Source: Devosiaceae bacterium (GTDB taxonomy: Bacteria > Pseudomonadota > Alphaproteobacteria > Rhizobiales > Devosiaceae). From it: a stretch of DNA of 12,911 nucleotides. Under the pieces are notes generated by a model. That model worked only from the letters and a program-made list of their open reading frames with translations. It made no database searches and was not told the DNA's origin. How positions within the stretch are numbered: position 1 is the stretch's first letter; the number at the start of each line of letters is the position of its first letter. Shown piece after piece: positions 1-5,382 of the stretch. Location: NCBI GenBank assembly GCA_021648585.1, contig JAKISM010000054.1:1-12911 (forward strand), read 5' to 3'. Position numbers and translations under genes: made by a program.

Positions 1-2
1 GT

Positions 3-347
3 GCATTGGGTGGCCTCGTAACAGGTGGCGCGGCTTATTTGGTTGGGGAAGAAGGGCCAGAGTTATTTACTCCAGCTTCAAGTGGATATGTGCATGATGC
101 AATATCAACTGTAAGGGCTTTAAGTGGTTATGTTCCAAAAATTCCACTTGCGCCAAGCTCTGCTGCCATAAATTATGGCGGACGAGGTTTTTCTTCTGGC
201 TCAAGCATTCCTGCAAATCAAAACATTCAATTTGGTGACATTATAATAAGCACCCCCACAAATGCGAGCCCAGAGCAAATTGCACAAGCGATTGGTGATG
301 AGGTGGGTTTTAGAGTTCGTGGTTCTTTTAATGACGGAGGTTTTTAA
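3..347 (+). CDS. Phage tail tape measure protein, C-terminal end (partial)
   Basis: The open frame enters from the left edge, so only about the last 114 residues are present. Near the start it reads GGLVTGGAAYLVGEEGPELF followed by TPASSGYV, the glycine-rich 'YLVGE-GPE-F-P-SG' signature common near the C-terminus of phage tail tape measure proteins. These proteins set tail length and occupy the tube lumen before DNA ejection. The stop overlaps the start of the gpU-like gene by one base (TAATG), as in a translationally coupled tail operon. The following gpU, gpX and gpD homologues support the call. No catalytic domain is visible in this fragment, and the size of the full protein cannot be judged. 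Confidence 0.85.
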   Translation, partial: ALGGLVTGGAAYLVGEEGPELFTPASSGYVHDAISTVRALSGYVPKIPLAPSSAAINYGGRGFSSGSSIPANQNIQFGDIIISTPTNASPEQIAQAIGDEVGFRVRGSFNDGGF

Positions 348-784
348 TGGCGGGCCCAATAATTGCATCACTTGGCCCATTTGCATTTGAGGCGCATGGG
401 TTTGGTTTGAGTGAGGTTGGTAGGTCTTTAAAAACTCCATGGGCTACGGTTAAAGTTCCTGGTGGGTTTGATAAACTCCAATGGCTGGGGGGAGATAGCG
501 AGAGTGTTAAAATATCAGGAGTTTTATTTCCTAACGAATTTGGCGGGCTTGCTTCTCTTGCTGGAATAAAGGCGGCGGCAGAAGCTGGAGTGCCTTTGCA
601 TTTTATTCAAAAAATTAACTTTTCAACGGCAAATATATTAAGCCGTTTTGTTGTTGAGGGCGTTGAGGATAGTCAGACTTTTATTGCCAGCAATGGGGTG
701 GCGATGAAGAATACATATAGCCTAAGCCTGCGCCGCTATCAGGCTGGTGCCTTTTCTTTTCAATCTGTCGTGGGGTTATTTTAA
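347..784 (+). CDS. Phage tail protein, P2 gpU family
   Basis: This 145-residue protein starts MAGPIIASLGPFAFEAHGFG and carries central segments (LQWLGGDSESVKISGVLFP, then a GL-LAGIKAAAEAG stretch) typical of the P2 gpU family. In P2-like phages gpU acts at the end of the tail tube or in tail completion. The length is normal for the family. A strong GGAGG ribosome binding site (336-340) lies six bases before the ATG, which fixes the start. The gene overlaps the tape measure stop and the gpX start by one base each, so the three are probably translated together. There is no signal peptide or membrane segment, as expected for a virion protein. Confidence 0.9.
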   Translation: MAGPIIASLGPFAFEAHGFGLSEVGRSLKTPWATVKVPGGFDKLQWLGGDSESVKISGVLFPNEFGGLASLAGIKAAAEAGVPLHFIQKINFSTANILSRFVVEGVEDSQTFIASNGVAMKNTYSLSLRRYQAGAFSFQSVVGLF

Positions 785-990
785 TGGCTGAATATATCAG
801 CATTGAGGGCGATATGGTGGATATGATTTGCCGTAAAGAATATGGCGATGAGAGCGGTTATGTTGAAAAAGTGTTTGAGGCAAACCCCAAGCTTGTTAGT
901 TATGGGGCAGTTTTGCCTGCTGGAATTACAATTTTTTTGCCTGAAATAATTGCTCAACCAGACCTTCCATTAATATCTTTATGGGATTGA
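784..990 (+). CDS. Phage tail protein X (gpX), LysM-like
   Basis: A 68-residue protein of the P2 gpX/LysM-like family. It reads as one LysM-type repeat: an opening helix (GDMVDMICRKEYG), a central VFEANPKL-SYG segment, and a closing LPAGITIFLPEI strand. This arrangement (D--C---YG ... V--AN--L ... LP-G--I-LP) is the recognisable family pattern. gpX is a small baseplate or tail component of contractile-tailed phages. The start shares one base with the stop of the gpU gene, and the gpD gene follows one base after its stop. The length matches the roughly 65-70 residues usual for the family. Confidence 0.9.
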   Translation: MAEYISIEGDMVDMICRKEYGDESGYVEKVFEANPKLVSYGAVLPAGITIFLPEIIAQPDLPLISLWD

Positions 991-991
991 T

Positions 992-1972
992 ATGAGACCT
1001 GTTTGTAAAATAACAATTGATGGTCAAACTGCCTCGAATGAACTGATGGGTAGGGTTATTTCCTGCTCGGTTAATGACAAAGAGGGAGTAGGGTCTGATA
1101 CTTGTCAGATAGAATTGAACAACTCACCAAGTGCGCAAATTCCTAGTCGTGGGGCAATCATTAGGATTTGGCTTGGTTATGATACTCAATTATCTTTTAT
1201 GGGCACATTTGTGGTTGATGAGGTAAGCTTAACTTTATTTCCGCATAAAATGAGCATCGGTGGCAAAGCAGCTGATATGCGTGAAAAAATAAAAGAGAAT
1301 AAAGAACGCCATTGGGATAAGATAAATCTTGGTAAAATAGTTTCTCAAATTGCAGGGGATAATGGATTAGAAGCTAAAGTGGATAGCTCGCTTGCCAATT
1401 TCTCTTATGATTGGTTTGGACAGCAAGATGAAAGTGATATTCATGTTTTAAAAAGGCTAGAGCGCCAGCATGATGCATTATTCTCTGTTAAAGATAATAA
1501 GCTGATTTTTGCTAAAAAAGGAACTGGTAAAACCCCAAGTGGTAATGATTTGAGCAAAGTTACTGTAACAAAAAATAATATTATTGAAGGAAGTGGAAAA
1601 ATATCACTTTCTGATAGAGCTGAATATAAAGAGGTTGTTGCTTATCACCAAAACCGTGATGATGTTGAGCGTAAAGAGATAAAGGCAAATTCTAGTGCTG
1701 ATGGCACGGCAACTTATAGAATTGGTGAGCCGTCTGCTAGCCTAAGTGAAGCACAAGCGGCGGCAAATTCAAAGGCAAAAGAGTTAAAGCGGCAAGCTAT
1801 AAAATTTTCATGCAATATTTTTGGCAATCCTGCGGCACGGGCAGGTGCACCTTTAGTTTTTAGTGGAATGAAAGTTGGAGTTGATGGCTTCGAATTTATA
1901 ATTGAAGCGGCGGGTCACAAATGGTCGAAGTCTGGTTATACCACTTCGCTCAGTGGGAAATTAAAAGTTTAA
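992..1972 (+). CDS. Phage late control protein gpD (baseplate hub, VgrG-like)
   Basis: A 326-residue protein beginning MRPVCKITIDGQTASNELMG. It has the gpD/VgrG-like features of an early hub domain (ISCSVNDKEGVGSDTCQIEL; IPSRGAIIRIWLGY) and a later SYDWFGQQDESDIHVLKRLE segment that matches the family's 'Q-ESD-~-L-RLA--~A' motif. The P2 protein forms the trimeric hub at the tail tip; its name reflects an early genetic observation. The gene begins one base after the gpX stop, in the usual U-X-D order. Length is in the normal range. No frameshift is visible, so this stretch of tail genes looks intact. Confidence 0.9.
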   Translation: MRPVCKITIDGQTASNELMGRVISCSVNDKEGVGSDTCQIELNNSPSAQIPSRGAIIRIWLGYDTQLSFMGTFVVDEVSLTLFPHKMSIGGKAADMREKIKENKERHWDKINLGKIVSQIAGDNGLEAKVDSSLANFSYDWFGQQDESDIHVLKRLERQHDALFSVKDNKLIFAKKGTGKTPSGNDLSKVTVTKNNIIEGSGKISLSDRAEYKEVVAYHQNRDDVERKEIKANSSADGTATYRIGEPSASLSEAQAAANSKAKELKRQAIKFSCNIFGNPAARAGAPLVFSGMKVGVDGFEFIIEAAGHKWSKSGYTTSLSGKLKV

Positions 1973-1989
1973 AAAAACAGGAGAGTATA

Positions 1990-2261
1990 ATGGTAGCAAA
2001 AGATACATATTCAGGTAAAAATTATTCAGTGAGTGGTCCTGCGCTTGATGGCTTTGAGATCACCCCATCTGATACAGAGGTATTTCCAATTTTAGCGAGA
2101 GCTATTTATGTGGGTGGCAGTGGGGATGTGACGGTCGTATCTAAGGCTGGTGATGTATTGGTGTTTAAAAATGCCTCTGTGCAGGCAGTTGGTTGCCATT
2201 TAGGGCGGCGCAGGTAAGGGAAGCAGGCACTACAGCTACACATTTGATTGGGGTTTATTAG
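1990..2261 (+). pseudogene. Spike-base-like phage/GTA protein (RCAP_Rcc01079-like), frameshifted
   Basis: The start is ATG 1990, preceded by an AGGAGAG-type ribosome binding site near 1979-1985. An ATG 23 codons upstream in the same frame lies inside gpD and is not needed. The first frame reads DGFEITPSDTEVFPILARAIYVGGSGDVTVV and then ends early at 2217 with a non-family tail (VGCHLGRRR). In the -1 frame, from 2193 to the stop at 2259-2261, it continues as LPFRAAQVREAGTTATHLIG plus VY. That is the ending I expect for small spike-base proteins of alphaproteobacterial gene transfer agents and phages (TPSD ... RALYVGG-GDV-VV ... LP-R---V---GTTAT-I-). Joining the frames gives about 90 residues, a normal length. 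The likely cause is one lost base near GGTTGCC (2191-2197), through decay or assembly error; recoding is less likely because there is no classical slippery heptamer. Confidence 0.7.
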
Positions 2262-2298
2262 GATTGAAGGTCGGCGCAGAGTGACATTAAAATACTTT

Positions 2299-2324
2299 AC
2301 CACACCAAGCAGTGTGGTTTTTTT
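2299..2324 (+). terminator. Rho-independent terminator after tail/spike block
   Basis: A perfect 7-bp stem, ACCACAC (2299-2305) and GTGTGGT (2312-2318), encloses a six-base loop (CAAGCA) and runs into seven Ts (2318-2324). It lies 38 bases after the restored stop of the spike-base-like gene, and so probably ends the late tail transcript. Confidence 0.75.
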
Positions 2325-2356
2325 ATGGGAAAAAGGTTTTGGATAATCAAGATTAT

Positions 2357-2719
2357 ATGACTGGAATTTTAGTTCCGGTAAGAGAGAAAACGGCCCAAGA
2401 TGTTTGTAAAAATAAATATGTCTGCGGCATTTCTTCCTTATTATCGGCTGTCGATGTGGAAAGATTGGTGAGTGAGGCTTGTAATATTTCTGTTGCGGAT
2501 ATTTTATTAAAAACACGTGGTGTTGAGCAGGCGGCTAATGCTCGTCAGATTGCTATGTATTTAATGCACGTTGGGCTGAGTATGAGTCACAGTAAAGTTG
2601 CTCGGCATTTTAAGAGGGACAGGACAACTGTGTCTCATGCTTGTGCGCGGGTGGAAGATCGCCGCAGTGATGTGAAGTTTGATGAGATGATCAGCTCAAT
2701 TGAAAATAAATTATTTTAG
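2357..2719 (+). CDS. Small DnaA domain IV-like helix-turn-helix phage protein
   Basis: About 120 residues from ATG 2357. Residues from roughly 30 resemble the DnaA C-terminal DNA-binding domain: LSAVDVERLVSEACNISVADIL, then ARQIAMYLMHVGLSMSHSKVARHF, then the recognition-helix signature RDRTTVSHACARVEDRR. DnaA domain IV binds DnaA boxes, but this protein lacks the AAA+ ATPase part, so it is not an initiator by itself. Stand-alone versions occur in alphaproteobacterial prophages and are presumed DNA-binding regulators. The frame is open back to a GTG at 2312, but that codon lies inside the terminator stem. TTG 2339, behind AAAAAGG, is a second candidate start. No convincing ribosome binding site precedes ATG 2357, so the start is uncertain by up to 15 codons. 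Confidence 0.8.
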   Translation: MTGILVPVREKTAQDVCKNKYVCGISSLLSAVDVERLVSEACNISVADILLKTRGVEQAANARQIAMYLMHVGLSMSHSKVARHFKRDRTTVSHACARVEDRRSDVKFDEMISSIENKLF

Positions 2720-2746
2720 GGTAATGACATGATGAGAGCTTTTTAA

Positions 2747-3096
2747 ATGGCATTGCCGATTAGCCTTATTATGTGGGCTGGGATAGCTTATGCGGCTGTC
2801 ACATTACGTGATATGATAAATGATAGTCGATACTGGCCAAAACCATGTATACAAACAACCTGCACACTAACAGGATTAGGTGGAGTAGTTGGTATTTGGA
2901 CAAGCTGGGTTGATGGTAATTCAGGCAAAACATTTTTATAATAAAAGGTATTTGTGCTAGTGCGTGCGAGATTGCTTATAGGCGAATATTAGACCGAGGC
3001 GGTACAGTTATAATTAATAAGGGCGCTAAACTTATTCGCCACAAACCAAGTCCCGTTTCATGCGGGTTTTTTTATGGAGAAAATTATGAATTTTGA
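2747..3096 (+). pseudogene. Split gene: secreted protein with G-x-C-x-S-A-C motif (protease-like?)
   Basis: The first frame (2747-2941) gives 64 residues. It has a hydrophobic, signal-like N-terminus (LPISLIMWAGIAYAAVTL) and continues TLTGLGGVVGIWTSWVDG before stopping at TAA 2939-2941. The -1 frame from 2938 stays open to TGA 3094-3096. Its first residues, IKGICASACEIAYRR, are followed by a GGTVIINKGAKLIRHKP stretch. Spliced at the five-T run (2933-2937), the product is about 116 residues and reads smoothly through GKTFLIKGICASACE. It resembles small exported proteins with a 'G-C-SAC' core that look ClpP/serine-hydrolase-like; that assignment is tentative. The second half crosses the terminator-like hairpin at 3052-3073 and overlaps the endolysin start by 11 bases, which is a mark against its being fully functional. 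An independent 64-residue membrane peptide remains possible. Confidence 0.5.
3052..3073 (+). terminator. Possible rho-independent terminator before endolysin
   Basis: CCCGT (3052-3056) can pair with GCGGG (3062-3066), including one G-U pair, around a five-base loop, and seven Ts follow (3067-3073). The stem is short. The endolysin Shine-Dalgarno sequence begins three bases later, so the site could terminate an upstream transcript or act in a leader. Confidence 0.5.
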
Positions 3097-4063
3097 AGGA
3101 ACTGGCGCACGCCTTAAACAGGGCGATGTTGGGATTGCGGCTCGTGAAGTTAACATAGAAACGGCGGCGCTGTTGGCAATATTGGAAGTTGAAGCTGCTG
3201 GCAGGGGGTTTGATAGAAAAAACCGCCCAAAAATGTTGTTTGAACCCCATATTTTTTATAGGCTTTTAGGCAAGGGGGCAAAGCGCAACCAAGCGGTGAA
3301 GCTTGGTCTCGCTTATCGCCAGTGGGGGAGGCGTCCGTATCCAAAGTCTTATGATGCGAGGTTTAGGCAATTGAGTGCGGCTATGAAAGTTCATACAGCT
3401 TTTGCCCTGCAGTCTGCCTCTTGGGCATTGCCGCAAATTATGGGATTTAACCATAAGGATGCTGGTTTTTCTTCTGCATATTTAATGGTAAAAGCTATGA
3501 TGCAGGGCGAAAAAGAGCAGGTTTTGGCAATGGTGACGCTGCTAAAAACTTGGGGGTTAGCCGCCGCAATTCAAAGTAAAGATTTGAATGAAGCAAAAAA
3601 CTGGCGGGGATTTGCTCGTAGATATAATGGGAGCTCTTACGCCAAGCATAATTATCACGGTCGTCTTGCAAAAGCATATCGCAAACACTCAAAAGGCGCT
3701 GCAATGTCTTTGCCTAGCTATAAAAATAATCGCATTTTGCAGGAGGGCGTGAAAGGTGAGGCTGTTCGTAATTTGCAGGCGGATTTAATTGCGCTTGGCT
3801 TTAAGCCAGGTCCAGTTGATGGGCGCTTTGGTGATAAAACCCATCGAGCTGTTATTGCTTTTCAGATTGATAATAAAATTACATCTGATGGAATGGTTGG
3901 GCGTGATACTTATCAAAAAATAAAGCTGGCTCTTAAAGTGCTATTGGACAAAAAAGAAAAGCCAGATGAGGTGATTGCTTCGCCTGTTGCCGATGGCTGG
4001 CTAGCTATTTTAATTTTGTTAATTGCTGATGTTTTTAAAACAATTGGAAGGAAAAAACAATGA
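3086..4063 (+). CDS. Endolysin: N-acetylmuramidase (DUF3380-type) with peptidoglycan-binding domain
   Basis: A 325-residue lysis enzyme expected to cut the glycan strand of peptidoglycan. Residues ~15-205 match the N-acetylmuramidase/DUF3380 type: LLAILEVEAAGRGFD with candidate catalytic Glu34 or Glu36, then RPKMLFEPHIFYRLL, a SASWALPQIMGFNH segment, and NWRGFARRYNGSSYAKHNYH. Residues ~217-283 form a PG_binding_1 domain (GVKGEAVRNLQADLIALGF, DGRFGDKTHRAVIAFQ, DGMVGRDTYQKI). The last ~30 residues hold a hydrophobic helix (GWLAILILLIADVF) and basic GRKKQ, a possible C-terminal membrane anchor. There is no N-terminal signal peptide, so release would need a holin. I chose ATG 3086 because GGAG (3076-3079) sits six bases before it; ATG 3074 abuts the T-tract. 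The stop overlaps the next gene by four bases (ATGA). Confidence 0.9.
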   Translation: MNFEGTGARLKQGDVGIAAREVNIETAALLAILEVEAAGRGFDRKNRPKMLFEPHIFYRLLGKGAKRNQAVKLGLAYRQWGRRPYPKSYDARFRQLSAAMKVHTAFALQSASWALPQIMGFNHKDAGFSSAYLMVKAMMQGEKEQVLAMVTLLKTWGLAAAIQSKDLNEAKNWRGFARRYNGSSYAKHNYHGRLAKAYRKHSKGAAMSLPSYKNNRILQEGVKGEAVRNLQADLIALGFKPGPVDGRFGDKTHRAVIAFQIDNKITSDGMVGRDTYQKIKLALKVLLDKKEKPDEVIASPVADGWLAILILLIADVFKTIGRKKQ

Positions 4064-4287
4064 AGTTAATTGATGGACTAAAAACTTACATTGGCATTGG
4101 TGTGGTTTTTTTGAGTGGGCTTGTTGCGGCTATTAACCCCTCTTTGATTTCAAAAGCCTTTGCGGCAGATGCGCAGTGGACTGCAATTATCAATATTGCA
4201 TTTATTGTTCTTGGCGGGCTGCTTGCGGCTTATGGTCGCATTGATGCTCAGCGCAAAATCAATTCCGCAAAAAATGGAGATGGCTGA
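4060..4287 (+). CDS. Small two-helix membrane protein of the lysis cassette (holin candidate)
   Basis: A 75-residue protein with two clear hydrophobic stretches, about residues 9-25 (YIGIGVVFLSGLVAAI) and 41-58 (TAIINIAFIVLGGLLAAYG). They are joined by a short linker, and the protein ends in a charged tail (RIDAQRKINSAKNGDG). Size, topology and position directly after an endolysin without a signal peptide fit a class II-type holin or an accessory lysis membrane protein. I do not recognise a named family. GGAAGG (4046-4051) lies eight bases before the ATG, and the start overlaps the endolysin stop (ATGA). The one-base overlap with the following gene suggests coupled translation. Confidence 0.75.
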   Translation: MKLIDGLKTYIGIGVVFLSGLVAAINPSLISKAFAADAQWTAIINIAFIVLGGLLAAYGRIDAQRKINSAKNGDG

Positions 4288-4679
4288 TGGGGTTTTTAGA
4301 TTGGTTAAATCCGCTAAAATTCATCACTGAGGCACTTGTTGCGGCTAATAAAAATAAACTAGAAGCTCAAAATGACGATGAGCGGATTAAAGCTGATGTT
4401 AATATAGCATCGCTTGAGGCAAAAAGAGATGTGCTTATTTCGCTGGCATCAGAGCCATGGTGGACGCCAAGATCATTAATGGGATATTGCGTGGTGATTT
4501 TGGTGGCAAAATTATTGGTGTGGGACAGCGCATTTGGGTTTGGCGTTACTCCAGATGTCGGCTCTTTAGTAACTTGGATAACAGTTACTATTATTGGGTT
4601 TTATTTTATGAGTAAAAGCGCAGAAACAATTACGCAAACTATTGCCAATGCAATAGCTAAACAAAAATCTAAGGGGTGA
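4287..4679 (+). CDS. Phage holin-like membrane protein (3TM-type holin candidate)
   Basis: A 130-residue protein in three parts. The N-terminus is amphipathic and charged (GFLDWLNPLKFITEALVAAN, then a K/E-rich stretch to about residue 50). Then comes LASEPWWTPRSLMGYCVVILVAKLLVWD, with a membrane helix at about 65-80, and a second helix at ~93-108 (LVTWITVTIIGFYFMSKSAE). The W-W-x-x-R-S/P-x-x-G segment before the first helix resembles holin families of alphaproteobacterial prophages and gene transfer agents; I place it there only loosely. The start shares one base with the previous stop and is preceded by GGAGATGG. Which of the three small membrane proteins forms the lethal hole cannot be told from sequence. 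Confidence 0.7.
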   Translation: MGFLDWLNPLKFITEALVAANKNKLEAQNDDERIKADVNIASLEAKRDVLISLASEPWWTPRSLMGYCVVILVAKLLVWDSAFGFGVTPDVGSLVTWITVTIIGFYFMSKSAETITQTIANAIAKQKSKG

Positions 4680-4686
4680 GTTAAAT

Positions 4687-4935
4687 ATGGTTTTAACTGT
4701 TGAATTGGTAGCTCTTATTGCAGCGCCTGCAGGAATTGCAGTTGGTATTGTTATTTGGTTTTTTAGAGAAATTGGCAAAGTTCGTAAAGATATAACAGAT
4801 CATAAGCTCTATGCCTCGGAGCATTATGCAACTAAATCAGGACTAACAGCATCCCTTAATAGGGTTCATGATTCAATTGATAGCTTGACAAGTCGTATTG
4901 ACGAATTATTGCGTGAGTTAACTTCTAGAAATTGA
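4687..4935 (+). CDS. Small membrane protein with coiled coil, end of lysis cassette
   Basis: An 82-residue protein with an N-terminal membrane helix (residues ~4-26, TVELVALIAAPAGIAVGIVIWFF) followed by a charged, heptad-like segment with the order HKLYASEHYATKSGL ... LNRVHDSIDSLTSRIDELLREL. The form (one membrane anchor plus a coiled coil containing 'YATK-~L') is common at the ends of phage lysis or tail modules, where the proteins are usually unnamed. It could be a spanin-like or holin-accessory protein, but there is no lipobox. AAGGGG (4671-4676), inside the end of the previous gene, is its ribosome binding site. It is the last gene before the att site. Confidence 0.7.
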   Translation: MVLTVELVALIAAPAGIAVGIVIWFFREIGKVRKDITDHKLYASEHYATKSGLTASLNRVHDSIDSLTSRIDELLRELTSRN

Positions 4936-5049
4936 TAATTTTATAAAATTTTATCGTGCGCATCAGCCGTAGCGGCGCTGGTAGAGGTTGATGCTCGTAG
5001 TATGTATGTCAAATGTTATTTTGTTTTATTTTTTTATACGGTGTTCTCT

Positions 5050-5066
5050 CAGGTTCATTGAACCTG
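5050..5066. repeat. Palindrome inside the prophage end
   Basis: CAGGTTC (5050-5056) and GAACCTG (5060-5066) form perfect 7-bp arms around ATT. The palindrome lies about 95 bases inside the putative attR and could be a protein-binding site for recombination or a hairpin. The rest of 4936-5161 shows only AT-rich sequence and the tandem repeat at 5123-5142. Confidence 0.5.
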
Positions 5067-5122
5067 CAAAACCAGAACGCAATAGCAACACTTGCCTAAA
5101 CACCCAAAATAAAATGTGCTTC

Positions 5123-5142
5123 TTGCGCCAGTTTGCGCCAGT
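5123..5142. repeat. Tandem 10-bp repeat next to attR (possible integrase arm sites)
   Basis: TTGCGCCAGT occurs twice head to tail without a mismatch, starting 39 bases before the tRNA-derived core. Tyrosine recombinases often bind short direct repeats (arm-type sites) on the phage side of the core, so this is a candidate. The function is inferred from position alone. Confidence 0.45.
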
Positions 5143-5161
5143 TGAGCGTAAAAGATAGCTT

Positions 5162-5206
5162 CTCATAACGGTCTGGCCGCAGGTTCGAGTCCTGCCGGGC
5201 CCACCA
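5162..5206 (+). other. attR: 3' half of a tRNA (CAT anticodon) left by prophage integration
   Basis: The segment reads as tRNA positions 32-76. It has anticodon loop CTCATAA, 3' anticodon stem strand CGGTC, a five-base variable loop, a perfect T arm (GCAGG, TTCGAGT, CCTGC), 3' acceptor strand CGGGCCC, discriminator A and encoded CCA. Nothing upstream can serve as the 5' half: the bases before the loop do not pair with CGGTC, and no D arm or GGGCCCG strand is present. A 3' tRNA half at the boundary between phage and chromosomal genes is the classic product of integration at a tRNA gene. The orientation predicts the intact tRNA at the far left end of the prophage, outside this window. The identity is probably tRNA-Ile2 or tRNA-Met, both of which are written CAT in DNA. 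Confidence 0.85.
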
Positions 5207-5225
5207 GCCTTCGCACTTCGTGCTT

Positions 5226-5247
5226 CGGCTCGGCAAGCCGCTCTTTT
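5226..5247 (+). terminator. Hairpin and T-rich tail after the tRNA-derived segment
   Basis: CGGCT (5226-5230) pairs with AGCCG (5236-5240) around a five-base loop, and CTCTTTT follows. It is probably the original terminator of the host tRNA gene, now on the attR side. An alternative overlapping fold (AGCC...GCAC/GTGC...GGCT) uses bases from 5207 on. Confidence 0.5.
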
Positions 5248-5250
5248 ATT

Positions 5251-5295
5251 CTTGTCGCTGTTGGTCGCTTTGCTCCCGACCCCGACACCCCCGCC
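5251..5295. repeat. GC-rich dispersed repeat, copy 1
   Basis: This 45-base segment matches 8579-8624 at about 42 of 46 aligned positions. It starts CTTGTCGC, contains the inverted pair GGTCG...CGACC, and ends CACCCCCGCC. It is much richer in GC than its surroundings. It resembles a REP-type intergenic element. Confidence 0.7.
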
Positions 5296-5382
5296 GTTTA
5301 TTCTTTTCCCATGCTTACTCTCCCGTTGCTTCCCTCTGAAGTTTCCATCGACATTGGTCACAATTTTATGTATTCTTACTTC

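Noticed and set aside
2312..2356. N-terminal extension of the DnaA-like protein from GTG 2312
   Set aside because: The GTG is the first codon of the terminator's 3' stem strand and the extension runs through its T-tract. The domain does not need it.
2981..3040. 8-bp inverted repeat GGCGAATA (2981) and TATTCGCC (3033)
   Set aside because: The arms are 44 bases apart and lie within the continued open frame of the split gene, so they are probably fortuitous.
5141..5206. A complete tRNA gene
   Set aside because: Only positions 32-76 can be built. The bases before the anticodon loop do not pair with CGGTC, and no D arm or 5' acceptor strand exists upstream.
5026..5361. 111-codon minus-strand frame containing GGPGRTRTCGQTVM
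   Set aside because: This peptide is the antisense reading of a tRNA 3' half, a well-known source of false genes. It crosses the att core, the tRNA terminator and the GC-rich repeat.
5311..5382. 24-codon N-terminal extension of the nuclease-like protein from ATG 5311
   Set aside because: The extension has no ribosome binding site and no domain-like content. MAKILNPTLFSQYF at 5383 looks like the natural start.
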